Made by a program: the position numbers and the translations under genes. 64,000 bases of DNA from Streptomyces zaomyceticus. Lineage in GTDB: Bacteria; Actinomycetota; Actinomycetes; Streptomycetales; Streptomycetaceae. Under the pieces are notes generated by a model. It did not search any database. It was not told the DNA's origin and saw only the letters and a list, made by a program, of their open reading frames with translations. The stretch is from assembly GCF_014656215.1 (NCBI RefSeq), contig NZ_BNBZ01000002.1, positions 372,001 through 436,000 on the forward strand. Reading direction: 5' to 3'. Shown piece by piece: positions 19,101 through 26,715 of the stretch; the first letter of the stretch is position 1, and each line of letters opens with the position of its first letter.

Positions 19101-19458
19101 GTGCCTCGATCCGGCCGGTCCAGCGGGCGGTGGTGTGCTCGGTCCGTCCGGTCAGCGACTCGAAGGTGCCGGTGAGGCCGGAGAAGTCGATCCGCGGTTC
19201 GAGGGAGGTGCCGCCCAGCCGGTCGAAGTCCCGTGCGCCGGGCGCCGACATGCTGAAGTACTCGCCCTTGAGGCCGTGGACCTCGATCGCCGCGTCCCGG
19301 GCGGACGCGGACGCCGAGACGGGGGAGGTGGTGGAGGAGGGGATGCCGTACGGCTGTGCGGCCGAGGCGGTCGGGGGCAGGGCGCCGACGGACAGCGCCA
19401 GGGCGGCGGTCAGCAGCGCCCACATTCCGGTTCGGGGGCGGGTGTTTCTTGGTGTCAT
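16165..19458 (-). CDS. Secreted PA14-GH2-LamG glycoside hydrolase
   Basis: The 1097-aa protein has a signal peptide (residues 1-33, cleavage near ASA|AQ). A PA14-like domain follows (about 60-200, LKGEYFSMSAPG...DNGFRLFIDGKPVIDHW). GH2 sugar-binding, Ig-like and TIM-barrel domains span about 320-890, and a C-terminal LamG/concanavalin-like domain about 930-1095. The GH2 acid/base is the Glu of VFNEGWGEW (E719). The nucleophile candidates are E850/E852 in SDLENELNGL. GH2 members of this build in Streptomyces include beta-galactofuranosidases as well as beta-galactosidase/glucuronidase relatives. The divergent galactofuranose/ribose-type transporter and epimerase favour a galactofuranoside, but this is inferred. 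The start at 19458 has AGAGGA upstream and gives a proper signal peptide; the longer frame does not. Confidence 0.88.
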   Translation of the reverse strand: MTPRNTRPRTGMWALLTAALALSVGALPPTASAAQPYGIPSSTTSPVSASASARDAAIEVHGLKGEYFSMSAPGARDFDRLGGTSLEPRIDFSGLTGTFESLTGRTEHTTARWTGRIEAPATGDYTFYGIGDNGFRLFIDGKPVIDHWVPDWDREQTSAPLRLTAGEKHDFRLEMFQDVGGANMFLRWSTPTLPKQLVPESAFTPPGDFQVYPVEPTVPASGRQLRLRFEHPVSGLASVAEHLTVTADTTPMPIRSVTAAQDDPNTAVVELTEAVQKDQQVRVDYDGAGGLKNGDETVPRILRSAANSSTHRLTTEWGDKLDRKNPLPEYPRPQQVRDRWKNLNGPWQFAGADAGEQPVFGKDLDEKIVVPFPVESQLSGIERHEDHMFYRRLVDVPKDWKVGKAGKDNRLVLNFGAVDYRATVWVNGTRVAEHTGGYNAFSADVTDALKAKGPQEVVVAVTDTGGPNQPTGKQSTNPGGIFYTQSSGIWQTVWMEPVAPVAIDDVVTTPDIDTGTLAVKVASARASSGARVEAVARDARGKVVGRVSGPAAGTLRLPVAKPRLWSPDDPYLYDLEVRLTDGRSTDRVDSYFGMRKIAIEKVGGFQKLVLNGKPIFSLATLDQGFWPDGLYTQPSDKALSFDLEAHKKLGFNAVRKHIKVESDRWFYHADRLGLLVWQDFVSGDLKDDAGHRAFVDQGREMMRQHHDSPSVIGWTVFNEGWGEWDREETGRIAESVKAADPTRIVNAHSGVNCCNSKGDSGKGDIIDHHDYNNTDPAYPDHRAALDGEHGGFTLRVPGHMWPGAPTVIYSGVADKEALTRKYVENTEKFYLEAAGAELSGSVYTQISDLENELNGLYTYDRREIKVDPARVRAINLKVVAAGAAAGQRGPIRGGASWSLDEGSGTTARDSGPGNRTLTLNEGTGWTTGVGGGALKFDGQGHFAQTDGPVVDTTTSYSVSAWTTLDSLPGNYATVVSQDGRRQENPFYLQYGQGAFAFSTPGGNRARHALTPELGRWYHLVGVRDTAKNEIRLYVDGTLVATAVPGPADVSTGPLAIGRAKWGGGNVDFWNGSIDQVRAFDKALSSEEVAALHTAEKP

Positions 19459-19661
19459 CGAATCGTTCCTCTTGGAGAGGGGATCGGAGCGGGACCCGGG
19501 GAGCACGCATCGGCGGAACTGCCCCTGCGAGGTGCGGTGTCCACCTCGGGGGTACGGGCGCCCGTTGGTTGCCGCACAGTCGCGTCGGCGGGCGGCGGCC
19601 GGCGCCGCACAGCCCGCTCGGACATCGCCACAGCGATGCCGAGAGGGGCGGACGGCAGTCA

Positions 19662-19675
19662 TTCCAACGTTGGAA
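19662..19675. promoter_or_regulatory. LacI-type operator 1 (TTCCAACGTTGGAA)
   Basis: A perfect 14-bp palindrome with the central CpG typical of LacI/GalR-family operators. It lies about 200 bp upstream of the glycosidase start and is the best of the three AACGTT sites. Confidence 0.75.
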
Positions 19676-19796
19676 AACTGTGCGCAGCGGAATGACAGCA
19701 CGCGCCGCGGTGGCTGTCCAGACCCCGCGCACCCTTGATCCCGACGGGCCGTCAACTCGATCACGCCGGCGGCGGATTCGATTCGGGCACGCATTC

Positions 19797-19810
19797 CGGA
19801 AACGTTGTCA
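19797..19810. promoter_or_regulatory. LacI-type operator 2 (CGGAAACGTTGTCA)
   Basis: This site shares the AACGTT core with operators 1 and 3 and has partly symmetric flanks (GGA/GTC). Its centre is 135 bp from operator 1. Confidence 0.45.
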
Positions 19811-19840
19811 CGGACCCTTGCCGAGCTCGCCGAAGCGCGG

Positions 19841-19854
19841 TTATAACGTTGTAA
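19841..19854. promoter_or_regulatory. LacI-type operator 3 (TTATAACGTTGTAA)
   Basis: A near-perfect palindrome with an AACGTT core, 44 bp from operator 2, on the side of the lipoprotein gene. The probable binder is the LacI-family regulator encoded at 25455-26510. Confidence 0.6.
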
Positions 19855-20047
19855 AGCCGCAGCCGCCGACTCGTCGGAAGGCTGGTCCCATCCTGTATCC
19901 GCCCAGTTCACGGGGTTGATCGAGGCTGAACCAGGCTGTGCACCAAGGGCCTGCCGACTCATCGTGGCAGGTCGGCTCCGCTTTCCCGTCCCGAGAGACC
20001 GCACGCCACTCGGCGGCGCTGTCCCCCCGCCAAGGAGTGTCCTCCCC

Positions 20048-21133
20048 ATGAGCCTTCCGCAGAGATCCCGCATGCTCTCCGTCGCCTGCGTCGTCGCCGC
20101 CACCGCCGCGCTCGCCCTCTCCGGCTGTGCCAAGTCGGAAACCACGGACAACGCGGGTGGCGACAGCACCCAGGGCGCCCAGACCGTCCAGACGCCCACC
20201 GCGTCCGCCGGCCCGGGCTGCACGCTCACCACCTACGGCGCGCCGAAGCTCGACCTCAAGAGCGCGGTCGTCGGCTTCTCCCAGTCGGAGAAGGAGGCCA
20301 ACCCGTTCCGCATCGCCGAGACGCAGTCCATCAAGGACGAGGCCGCCAGGATCGGCGTCAAGAAGCTCCTGACCACCAACGCCCAGTCGCAGCTGTCCAA
20401 GCAGATCAGCGACATCCAGGACATGCTCGCCCAGGGCGCGCAGTTCCTCATCGTCGCCCCGCTCAACTCCGACGGTCTGGAGCCCGCGTTCCAGGCCGCG
20501 GCCGCCAAGAAGGTCCCCGTCCTCACCATCGACCGCAAGGTCAACGCCACGGCCTGCAAGGACTATCTGGCCTTCCTCGGCTCCGACTTCGTCGAGCAGG
20601 GCAAGCGTGCGGCCGACGCGATGATCAAGGCCACCGGAGGCAAGGGCAAGGTCGCCATCCTGCTCGGCTCCTCCGGCAACAGCGTCACCACGGACCGCAC
20701 CAAGGGCTTCGTCGACCAGGTCAAGGCCGCGGCGCCCGGCCTGGAGATCGTCGCGCAGCAGACCGGCGAGTTCGCCCGCGACAAGGGCCAGCAGGTGATG
20801 GAGCAGCTGATCCAGTCCAAGCCCGACATCACGGCCGTCTACGCCGAGAACGACGAGATGGCGCTCGGCGCCGTCACCGCGCTCAAGGCGGCCGGCAAGG
20901 CCCCGGGCAAGGACGTCAAGATCGTGTCGATCGACGGTACCCGCAACGCCGTACAGGCCCTGTCCAACGGTGAGTTGAACGCCGTCATCGAGTCCAACCC
21001 GCGCTTCGGTCCGCTGGCCTTCGCCACCGCGGCGAAGTTCTATGCCGGGGAGAGCATCCCCGAGGACGTCATCATCGCGGACCGGGCGTACGACCCGGCC
21101 AACGCCAAGGCGTCCATCGGGGGCGCGTACTGA
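20048..21133 (+). CDS. Sugar-binding lipoprotein of ABC transporter (RbsB/YtfQ-like)
   Basis: The 361-aa periplasmic-binding-protein-type lipoprotein has a signal peptide and the lipobox ALSGC (Cys27). The mature part starts with a Thr/Gly/Gln-rich linker and continues as a type-I sugar-binding fold: VVGFSQSEKEANPFRIAETQSIKDEA, FLIVAPLNSDGLEPAFQAAAAKKVPVLTIDR, YAENDEMALGAVTAL. The GFSQ...NPFR opening is typical of galactofuranose-binding YtfQ and relatives. It is the first gene of the ABC operon and is divergent from the glycosidase. ATG 20048 was chosen because it gives a complete signal peptide and has AAGGAG about 10 nt upstream. The ligand is inferred from neighbours, not proven. Confidence 0.88.
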   Translation: MSLPQRSRMLSVACVVAATAALALSGCAKSETTDNAGGDSTQGAQTVQTPTASAGPGCTLTTYGAPKLDLKSAVVGFSQSEKEANPFRIAETQSIKDEAARIGVKKLLTTNAQSQLSKQISDIQDMLAQGAQFLIVAPLNSDGLEPAFQAAAAKKVPVLTIDRKVNATACKDYLAFLGSDFVEQGKRAADAMIKATGGKGKVAILLGSSGNSVTTDRTKGFVDQVKAAAPGLEIVAQQTGEFARDKGQQVMEQLIQSKPDITAVYAENDEMALGAVTALKAAGKAPGKDVKIVSIDGTRNAVQALSNGELNAVIESNPRFGPLAFATAAKFYAGESIPEDVIIADRAYDPANAKASIGGAY

Positions 21134-21568
21134 CCCTCGACCCGCGCGGACCGACGCCCGACCCACGGGGGCGGGCGTCGGCCGACCGGGCCGGCGGCCA
21201 CGATCGCCTGACGCCTGACGCCTGGACGGTGGACGGCTCGGCCGGTCGACCGGTCCGCGGCGCCGGGTTGCCCGACCGGGCGGGCGCCGCGCTCCCTGTG
21301 TTCCATCGGCCCGGGAACCCTCCCGACCGCGCGGGGCCGTCACCGGCCTCCCCGCTCACGGCGGCCCCGCGCGCGTGCGACGCCTCCCGGGGCGCCACCT
21401 TCCGGCCACCCGACACCCGGACACCCGGCTCCCGCAGTCGGCCCCCGGCCACCCGGCCACCCGGCCCCCCCGTGACGTCCCTGGCCACCCGGCCCCGCGG
21501 CCGTACTCCTCCCATCCCCTTCCAGTCCCTCCCTCCAGTCCCTCCCTCGGAAGGCAAAGGCCACGTTC
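21134..21568. other. Long intra-operon spacer between lipoprotein and ATPase genes
   Basis: This 435-bp stretch has no credible gene. It contains the stem-loop at 21151-21181, many GGCCACCCGG-like repeats (about 21410-21500) and a tandem 13-bp CCAGTCCCTCCCT repeat at 21522-21547. Such a spacer may lower expression of the downstream ATPase and permeases relative to the binding protein. Confidence 0.5.
21151..21181 (+). terminator. Stem-loop after binding-protein gene
   Basis: CCGACGCCCG (21151-21160) pairs perfectly with CGGGCGTCGG (21172-21181) around an 11-nt loop, 18 nt after the lipoprotein stop. It could be a leaky terminator or an mRNA-stabilising hairpin, common after binding-protein genes in ABC operons. 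Confidence 0.6.
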
Positions 21569-23308
21569 ATGGCACCCCCCGAAGCGGCGCCCTTCGAAGC
21601 GGCGCCCCCCGAAGCCGCGACGCCCGCGACGAGCGGCGCCCCGTCCTCGGCCGCGCCGACGGTGCTCGAGGCGCACGGCGTCGGGAAGCGTTTTCCCGGC
21701 GTGGTCGCCCTCGACGACGTCTCGTTCAGCCTGCGCGCCGGTGAGGTCCACGCGCTCGTCGGCGAGAACGGCGCCGGCAAGTCCACCCTGATCAAGGCGC
21801 TCACCGGCGTGCACCGCCCGGACAGCGGCGAACTGCTGCTGTCGGGACGGCCGGTGCGGTTCGCCCGCCCCTCCGAGGCGCAGGCCGCCGGAATCTCCAC
21901 GATCTACCAGGAGGTGAACCTGGTCCCGTTGATGAGCGTGGCCCGGAACATCTTCCTCGGCCGTGAGCCCAGGAACCGCTTCGGGCTCATCGACTTCCCA
22001 CGGATGCACGCCGAAGCGGCGGCACTCCTCGGCGGCTTCGGCGTGACCGTCGATCCGCGGCGGCCCCTGGACTCCCTCGGCATCGGCACCCAGCAGATGG
22101 TCGCCCTCGCGCGGGCCGTCTCCGTCGAGGCCCATGTCGTGGTGATGGACGAGCCCACCTCGTCCCTGGAACCGCGTGAGGTCGAGACGCTCTTCCGGAT
22201 CATCGACGACCTCCGGCGGCGTGACATCGCCGTCGTGTACGTGAGTCACCGCATGGACGAGCTCTACCGGATCTGCGACCGGGTCACCGTGCTCCGCGAC
22301 GGCCGGCACATCCACACCGGACCGATCGGCGGCCTCGACCGCATGAGGCTGGTGTCCATGATGCTGGGCCGGGAGATCTCCGAAGTGCGCAGGCACGGCA
22401 TGACGAGCTTCGGCTCCGAGGGTCACGACGTCGCCCGCAAGCCCGTCCTCACCGCCACCGGTCTGGCACGCCGCCACCAGCTGGACGACGTCTCGCTGGA
22501 GCTCCACCCCGGCGAGGTGCTCGGCCTCGGCGGACTGCTCGGCTCCGGCCGCAGCGAGACCGCCAAGGCACTGGCCGGCGCCCTGGCGCTGGACGCGGGC
22601 CAGGTCCGCGTCGACGGCGCGCCTCTGGGCCGGTTCTCCTCCGCCGGCGCCATCCGCGCCGGGATCAGCCTGCTGCCCGAGGACCGCAAGGCCGAGGGCA
22701 TCGTCCCCGGCCTGTCGGTCCGCGAGAACATCGTCCTCGCCGCCCTTCCCCGGCTCTCCCGTCTGGGCATCGTCTCCCGAGCGCGGCAGGACCGCGTCGT
22801 CGACATCTTCATGAAGCGACTGCGGATCAAGGCGTCGAGCCCCGAGCAGAAGGTCGGCGAACTGTCCGGAGGCAACCAGCAGAAGGTCCTGCTGGCGCGC
22901 TGGCTCTGCCTCGAACCGAAGGTCCTCCTCCTCGACGAACCCACCCGCGGCATCGACGTCGGGGCCAAGGCCGAGGTGCAGGCACTCATCGACGAGCTGG
23001 CCCAGGAGGGCCTCGCGGTCCTGCTGATCTCCTCCGACATCGAGGAGCTCGTCGAGGGCTCCGACCGGATCGTCGTCCTCCGGAGCGGCGGCACCGTGGG
23101 GGAACTCGTCGGCGAGAACGTGTCCGAGGACGCCCTGCTCGCGGCCCTGGCCGACCACACAACCCCTACCCAGGACAGCCCGAATCCCGCTGACACGACG
23201 ACCGGCGCGCCCGTACCGGCGGCGGAGCCGTCCGCGGCCGGCTCCGCGCCGGCGCAGGCGTCGCCCCCGGCCGATCCCGCACCGGCCGCCGAGGAGGACC
23301 CCCGATGA
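21569..23308 (+). CDS. Sugar ABC transporter ATPase, two nucleotide-binding domains (RbsA/YtfR-like)
   Basis: The 579-aa protein has two fused ABC domains. The first has Walker A GENGAGKST (residues 65-73) and Walker B VVMDEPTSSL. The second has the degenerate Walker A GLLGSGRSE and a full LSGGNQQKVLLARWL signature followed by LLLDEPTRGID. This is the normal asymmetric pattern of ribose/galactose-type CUT2 ATPases. Residues 1-30 and the last 45 or so are Ala/Pro-rich low-complexity extensions, likely disordered. The stop overlaps the next start by 4 nt (ATGA), so translation is coupled to the first permease. It energises uptake of the sugar bound by the preceding lipoprotein. Confidence 0.93.
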   Translation: MAPPEAAPFEAAPPEAATPATSGAPSSAAPTVLEAHGVGKRFPGVVALDDVSFSLRAGEVHALVGENGAGKSTLIKALTGVHRPDSGELLLSGRPVRFARPSEAQAAGISTIYQEVNLVPLMSVARNIFLGREPRNRFGLIDFPRMHAEAAALLGGFGVTVDPRRPLDSLGIGTQQMVALARAVSVEAHVVVMDEPTSSLEPREVETLFRIIDDLRRRDIAVVYVSHRMDELYRICDRVTVLRDGRHIHTGPIGGLDRMRLVSMMLGREISEVRRHGMTSFGSEGHDVARKPVLTATGLARRHQLDDVSLELHPGEVLGLGGLLGSGRSETAKALAGALALDAGQVRVDGAPLGRFSSAGAIRAGISLLPEDRKAEGIVPGLSVRENIVLAALPRLSRLGIVSRARQDRVVDIFMKRLRIKASSPEQKVGELSGGNQQKVLLARWLCLEPKVLLLDEPTRGIDVGAKAEVQALIDELAQEGLAVLLISSDIEELVEGSDRIVVLRSGGTVGELVGENVSEDALLAALADHTTPTQDSPNPADTTTGAPVPAAEPSAAGSAPAQASPPADPAPAAEEDPR

Positions 23309-24279
23309 CCACCCAAGCCACCGCGACACCCGTCCGCGGCACCGGGACCCGGCGGAACACCGCCGCGTGGCTCCAGGAATACGGCGTCTACGCCGCCGTG
23401 GCCGCGCTGCTGCTCTTCAACGCCTTCTTCACCGAGTACTTCCTCACCGCCGACAACCTCCGCACCCAGCTGATCCAGGTCGCCCCGATCGTCATCGTGG
23501 CGCTCGGCATGGCCCTGGTGATCGGGACCGAGGGCGTCGACCTGTCCGTGGGCTCCGCGATGGCGCTCGCCGCGGCGCTGCTGCCGCTCTACCTCGGCTA
23601 CGGCCTCGTGCCCGCCCTGCTCGTCGCCCTGCTCGCCGGAGCCGTCGTCGGCCTCGTCAACGGCGCCCTGGTCTCGGTCGTGGGACTGCAACCCATCGTC
23701 GCGACCCTGGCCCTGTTCGTCGGCGGGCGCGGCTTCGCGCTCGTGCTGGCCGACGGGCAGCTCAAGCAGATCGTCAATCCCGACCTGCTGGCCCTGGGAA
23801 CCGGCAGCCTGCTGGGCATCCCGCTGGTCGTCCTGATCGCCGGGGTCCTGGCCCTCGCCGTCGCCTTCCTCGTCCACCGCACCACCTTCGGGCGCCAGGT
23901 CGTCGCCATCGGCGGCAACCGCAGGGCCGCCGCCCTCGCCGGTCTGCCCGTGAAGCGGGTGCTCACCGGGGTGTACGTGCTCTGCGGCGTCCTCGCCGCG
24001 CTCGCCGGCGTCCTCGCCACCTCGCGTCTCACCGCGAGCGACCCGTCGTCCCTCGGCACCCTGATGGAACTGTCCGCCATCACCGCCGTCGTGGTGGGCG
24101 GCACCCCGCTGAGCGGCGGATCCGTCCGTGTGCTCGGCACCGTGGCGGGCGCCCTCCTCATGCAGCTGCTGCGCGCCACCCTGGTCAAGCACGACCTGCC
24201 CGACTCCACCGCCCAGATCGCCCAGGCGGCCATCATCATCGCCGCCGTCTACGTCGCACGGGAGCGCCGATCCCGATGA
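23305..24279 (+). CDS. Sugar ABC transporter permease 1 (RbsC/YtfT-like)
   Basis: The 324-aa hydrophobic protein of the BPD_transp_2 family has about 9-10 TM segments. Family motifs are GMALVIGTEGVDLSVGSAMAL and GRQVVAIGGNRRAAALAGLPVKR. It overlaps the ATPase stop and the second permease start by 4 nt each (ATGA), so the three genes are translationally coupled. Two different permease subunits, as here, are the pattern of the galactofuranose system YtfT/YjfF rather than the single RbsC of ribose systems. Confidence 0.92.
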   Translation: MTTQATATPVRGTGTRRNTAAWLQEYGVYAAVAALLLFNAFFTEYFLTADNLRTQLIQVAPIVIVALGMALVIGTEGVDLSVGSAMALAAALLPLYLGYGLVPALLVALLAGAVVGLVNGALVSVVGLQPIVATLALFVGGRGFALVLADGQLKQIVNPDLLALGTGSLLGIPLVVLIAGVLALAVAFLVHRTTFGRQVVAIGGNRRAAALAGLPVKRVLTGVYVLCGVLAALAGVLATSRLTASDPSSLGTLMELSAITAVVVGGTPLSGGSVRVLGTVAGALLMQLLRATLVKHDLPDSTAQIAQAAIIIAAVYVARERRSR

Positions 24280-25328
24280 ACCCCACCCCGTCCCTCACCG
24301 CCCCGGCGACCGGCGTCAAGGGCTCCGCGCCCGGCGGCACGGCCGGATCGGACCGCCCCGCGAGCGGACTCAGCGCGGCCGAACGCGTGCTCTCCCTGGT
24401 CCAGCGTCAGGGCGTCCTGGCCGTCCTTCTCCTCGTCGTGGTCATCGCCTCCTTCGCGTATCCGACCTTCGCCGGCCTGGACAACGCCCGAGGGGTGCTG
24501 ATCCAGGCGTCGTTCCTCGCCATCGTGGCGCTCGGCATGACCCTGGTGATCATCACCGGTGGCATCGACCTGTCCGTCGGCTCCGTCTTCGCCCTCGGCG
24601 GCGTCCTCGCCGCCTGGGCCTCGCAATGGGGCCTGCTCCCGGCGCTGCTGGTGCCGCTCGTGGTCTGCGGGGCCATCGGCACACTGAACGGCCTGCTCAT
24701 CGCCCGCGCGGGCATGGCACCCTTCATCGTCACCCTGGCCTCACTGCTCGGCGCGCGCGGACTGCTGCTCGCCTTCACCGACGAAGGCGCGACGACCTAC
24801 CTGGTGCCGAAGGGTTCGGCCTTCGCCGAGCTGGGCCAGGGCAGCATCGGAGGGTTCGGCCACCCGATCCTCGTCGCTCTCGTCCTCCTCGGGATCGGCG
24901 GCCTGGTGCTGCAACGCACGTCCTTCGGCCAGACGCTGTTCGCCGTCGGCGGCAGCGGCGACGCCGCGACCCTCATGGGGCTGCCCGTCGCCCGCGCCAA
25001 GGTGACGGTGTACCTGCTGAGCGGGCTGCTGGCGGGCTTCGCGGGGGCGCTCAACGCCGCCCGGCTCTCCTCCGGCGTCACCATCATCGGCACCGGCATG
25101 GAACTCGACGCCATCGCCGCCGTCGTCATCGGCGGAACGCTGCTGGTCGGAGGCGCCGGCTCGATCAGCGGCACGCTCTGGGGCGTCCTGCTGCTCGCCG
25201 TCATCCAGAACCTGATCAACCAGATCGGCTCGCTGAACTCCTCCTACCAGTCGGTGGTCAGTGGAGGATTCCTGATCCTGGTCGTCGTGGCACAGCGGTA
25301 CGTTTCACGCAGCAGAAGGACGCTCTGA
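24276..25328 (+). CDS. Sugar ABC transporter permease 2 (YjfF-like)
   Basis: The 350-aa protein is the second BPD_transp_2 permease, with GMTLVIITGGIDLSVGSVFALGG and GQTLFAVGGSGDAATLMGLPVARAK. About 40 hydrophilic residues precede the first TM. The ATG at 24276 overlaps the preceding stop; the longer frame that starts upstream is an out-of-frame shadow of permease 1. It probably forms a heteromeric channel with permease 1. Confidence 0.92.
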   Translation: MNPTPSLTAPATGVKGSAPGGTAGSDRPASGLSAAERVLSLVQRQGVLAVLLLVVVIASFAYPTFAGLDNARGVLIQASFLAIVALGMTLVIITGGIDLSVGSVFALGGVLAAWASQWGLLPALLVPLVVCGAIGTLNGLLIARAGMAPFIVTLASLLGARGLLLAFTDEGATTYLVPKGSAFAELGQGSIGGFGHPILVALVLLGIGGLVLQRTSFGQTLFAVGGSGDAATLMGLPVARAKVTVYLLSGLLAGFAGALNAARLSSGVTIIGTGMELDAIAAVVIGGTLLVGGAGSISGTLWGVLLLAVIQNLINQIGSLNSSYQSVVSGGFLILVVVAQRYVSRSRRTL

Positions 25329-25454
25329 CGCCGGAACCACCCCAACCGGCCCCCGTCACCCGGGACCCGGAGCGCGCCCGAGCCCCAGGGCACGGGCCCG
25401 CACCGGTCCGGTCCGCCGGAGGCCGACCGATCAGAGCCGAACCAGAGGAGTTCC

Positions 25455-26510
25455 GTGGGCGTCAGCCTCAAGGACGTCGCGCAGCGGGCCGGCGTGTCGA
25501 TCAAGACCGTGTCCAACGTGGTCAACAACTATCCGCACGTCACCCCCCAGATGCGCGCCAAGGTACAGCAGGCCATCGACGAGCTCGGCTACCGTCCGAA
25601 TCTCACCGCCCGCCACCTGCGCAAGGGCCGCACCGGCATCATCGCCTTCGCCGTTCCCGAACTGGGCAACCCCTACTTCGCCGAACTCGCCGGAGCCGTC
25701 ATCGACGCCGCCGCCCAGCACGACTACACGGTGCTCGTCGACCACACCGCGGGACTGCGCGAGCGCGAGCTGCTGGTGTGCCAGGAGTTCCGCTCCCATG
25801 TCATCGACGGGCTGATCCTCAGCCCCATCCACCTGGAGAACGACGACCTTCTCGCCCGGCAGGAGACCTCGCCGCTCGTCCTGCTCGGCGAGCGCGAGTA
25901 CGAGGCACCGTACGACCAGATCGCCATCGACAACGTGGCCGCCGCCCGCAGCGCCGTCCGGCATCTGCTGGACATCGGCCGGCGGCGCATCGCCTTCCTC
26001 GGCTCGCGCACCGGCCGCGAACGCCAGCCCGCCCATCTGCGCCTGCGGGGCTGGCGCGAGGAGCTCACCGCGGCCGGTGTCCAACCCGACGAGGCCCTGG
26101 TCGTCGCCACCGACGGATACGGCCGGGGCGACGGCGCCGCCGCCATGGCGGCCCTTCTCGACCGGGGCACCGTCCCGGACGCGGTCTTCGCCTACAACGA
26201 CCTCATCGCCCTCGGTGCCCTGCGCACCCTCACCGAACGCGGCCTGCGGGTCCCCGAGGACGTCGCCGTCGTGGGTTTCGACGACATCGAGGAGAGCCGA
26301 TACGGTGCGATCAGCCTGACCACGGTCGCCCCGGACAAGCAGGCCATCGCCCGGCACGCCGTCGACCGGCTGGTGGAACGCCTCACCGGCGGCGCCGTGT
26401 CCGAGCCGCGCCGCATCAGGCCCGGATACCGGCTCGTCGTGCGGGAGTCGACGGGGCGAGCGGAACCGGCCGATCCGGCGGAGCGGCGGGAGCCGGAAGC
26501 CGGCGGCTGA
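25455..26510 (+). CDS. LacI-family transcriptional regulator
   Basis: The 351-aa protein has an N-terminal LacI HTH (SLKDVAQRAGVSIKTVSNVVN, residues 4-24), the hinge helix (NLTARHLRKGRTG) and a sugar-binding effector domain (FAVPELGNPYFAELAGAV..., VAVVGFDDIEES). It should repress the transporter, the epimerase and probably the divergent glycosidase by binding the AACGTT palindromes at 19662-19854, with release by a sugar ligand. It lies 126 nt after permease 2. The GTG start has GAGGAG 4 nt upstream. The last 20 or so residues are a charged tail. Confidence 0.92.
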   Translation: MGVSLKDVAQRAGVSIKTVSNVVNNYPHVTPQMRAKVQQAIDELGYRPNLTARHLRKGRTGIIAFAVPELGNPYFAELAGAVIDAAAQHDYTVLVDHTAGLRERELLVCQEFRSHVIDGLILSPIHLENDDLLARQETSPLVLLGEREYEAPYDQIAIDNVAAARSAVRHLLDIGRRRIAFLGSRTGRERQPAHLRLRGWREELTAAGVQPDEALVVATDGYGRGDGAAAMAALLDRGTVPDAVFAYNDLIALGALRTLTERGLRVPEDVAVVGFDDIEESRYGAISLTTVAPDKQAIARHAVDRLVERLTGGAVSEPRRIRPGYRLVVRESTGRAEPADPAERREPEAGG

Positions 26511-26715
26511 CCCTCGGCGGACGTCCCCCCCATCACCGGCTTCCACGCCCCGCGGAGGGCGCCCCGCTCTCGCCTCCGCCAAGGGCATCCGCCTCCCGCC
26601 ACGGGCATCCGTGCCCCGCGGGGGACCGCCCCCGCCCCGCGTCACCCGGCATCAGCGCCCGTGCCGTGCCCCCCACCCCTTCCGCAGCCTCCCCTCCCCG
26701 TGACGAGGACACCCC

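Larger units (their letters stand above)
19459..20047. promoter_or_regulatory. Divergent control region, glycosidase / ABC sugar operon
   Basis: This 589-bp region has no credible gene. It separates the secreted glycosidase (minus) from the sugar-binding lipoprotein (plus). It contains three LacI-type operator candidates, listed separately, and is relatively AT-rich between 19660 and 19860, as expected for promoters. Confidence 0.7.

Noticed and set aside
19459-20232. N-terminal extension of the glycosidase frame
   Set aside because: It overlaps the lipoprotein gene and operators; the signal peptide starts at 19458.
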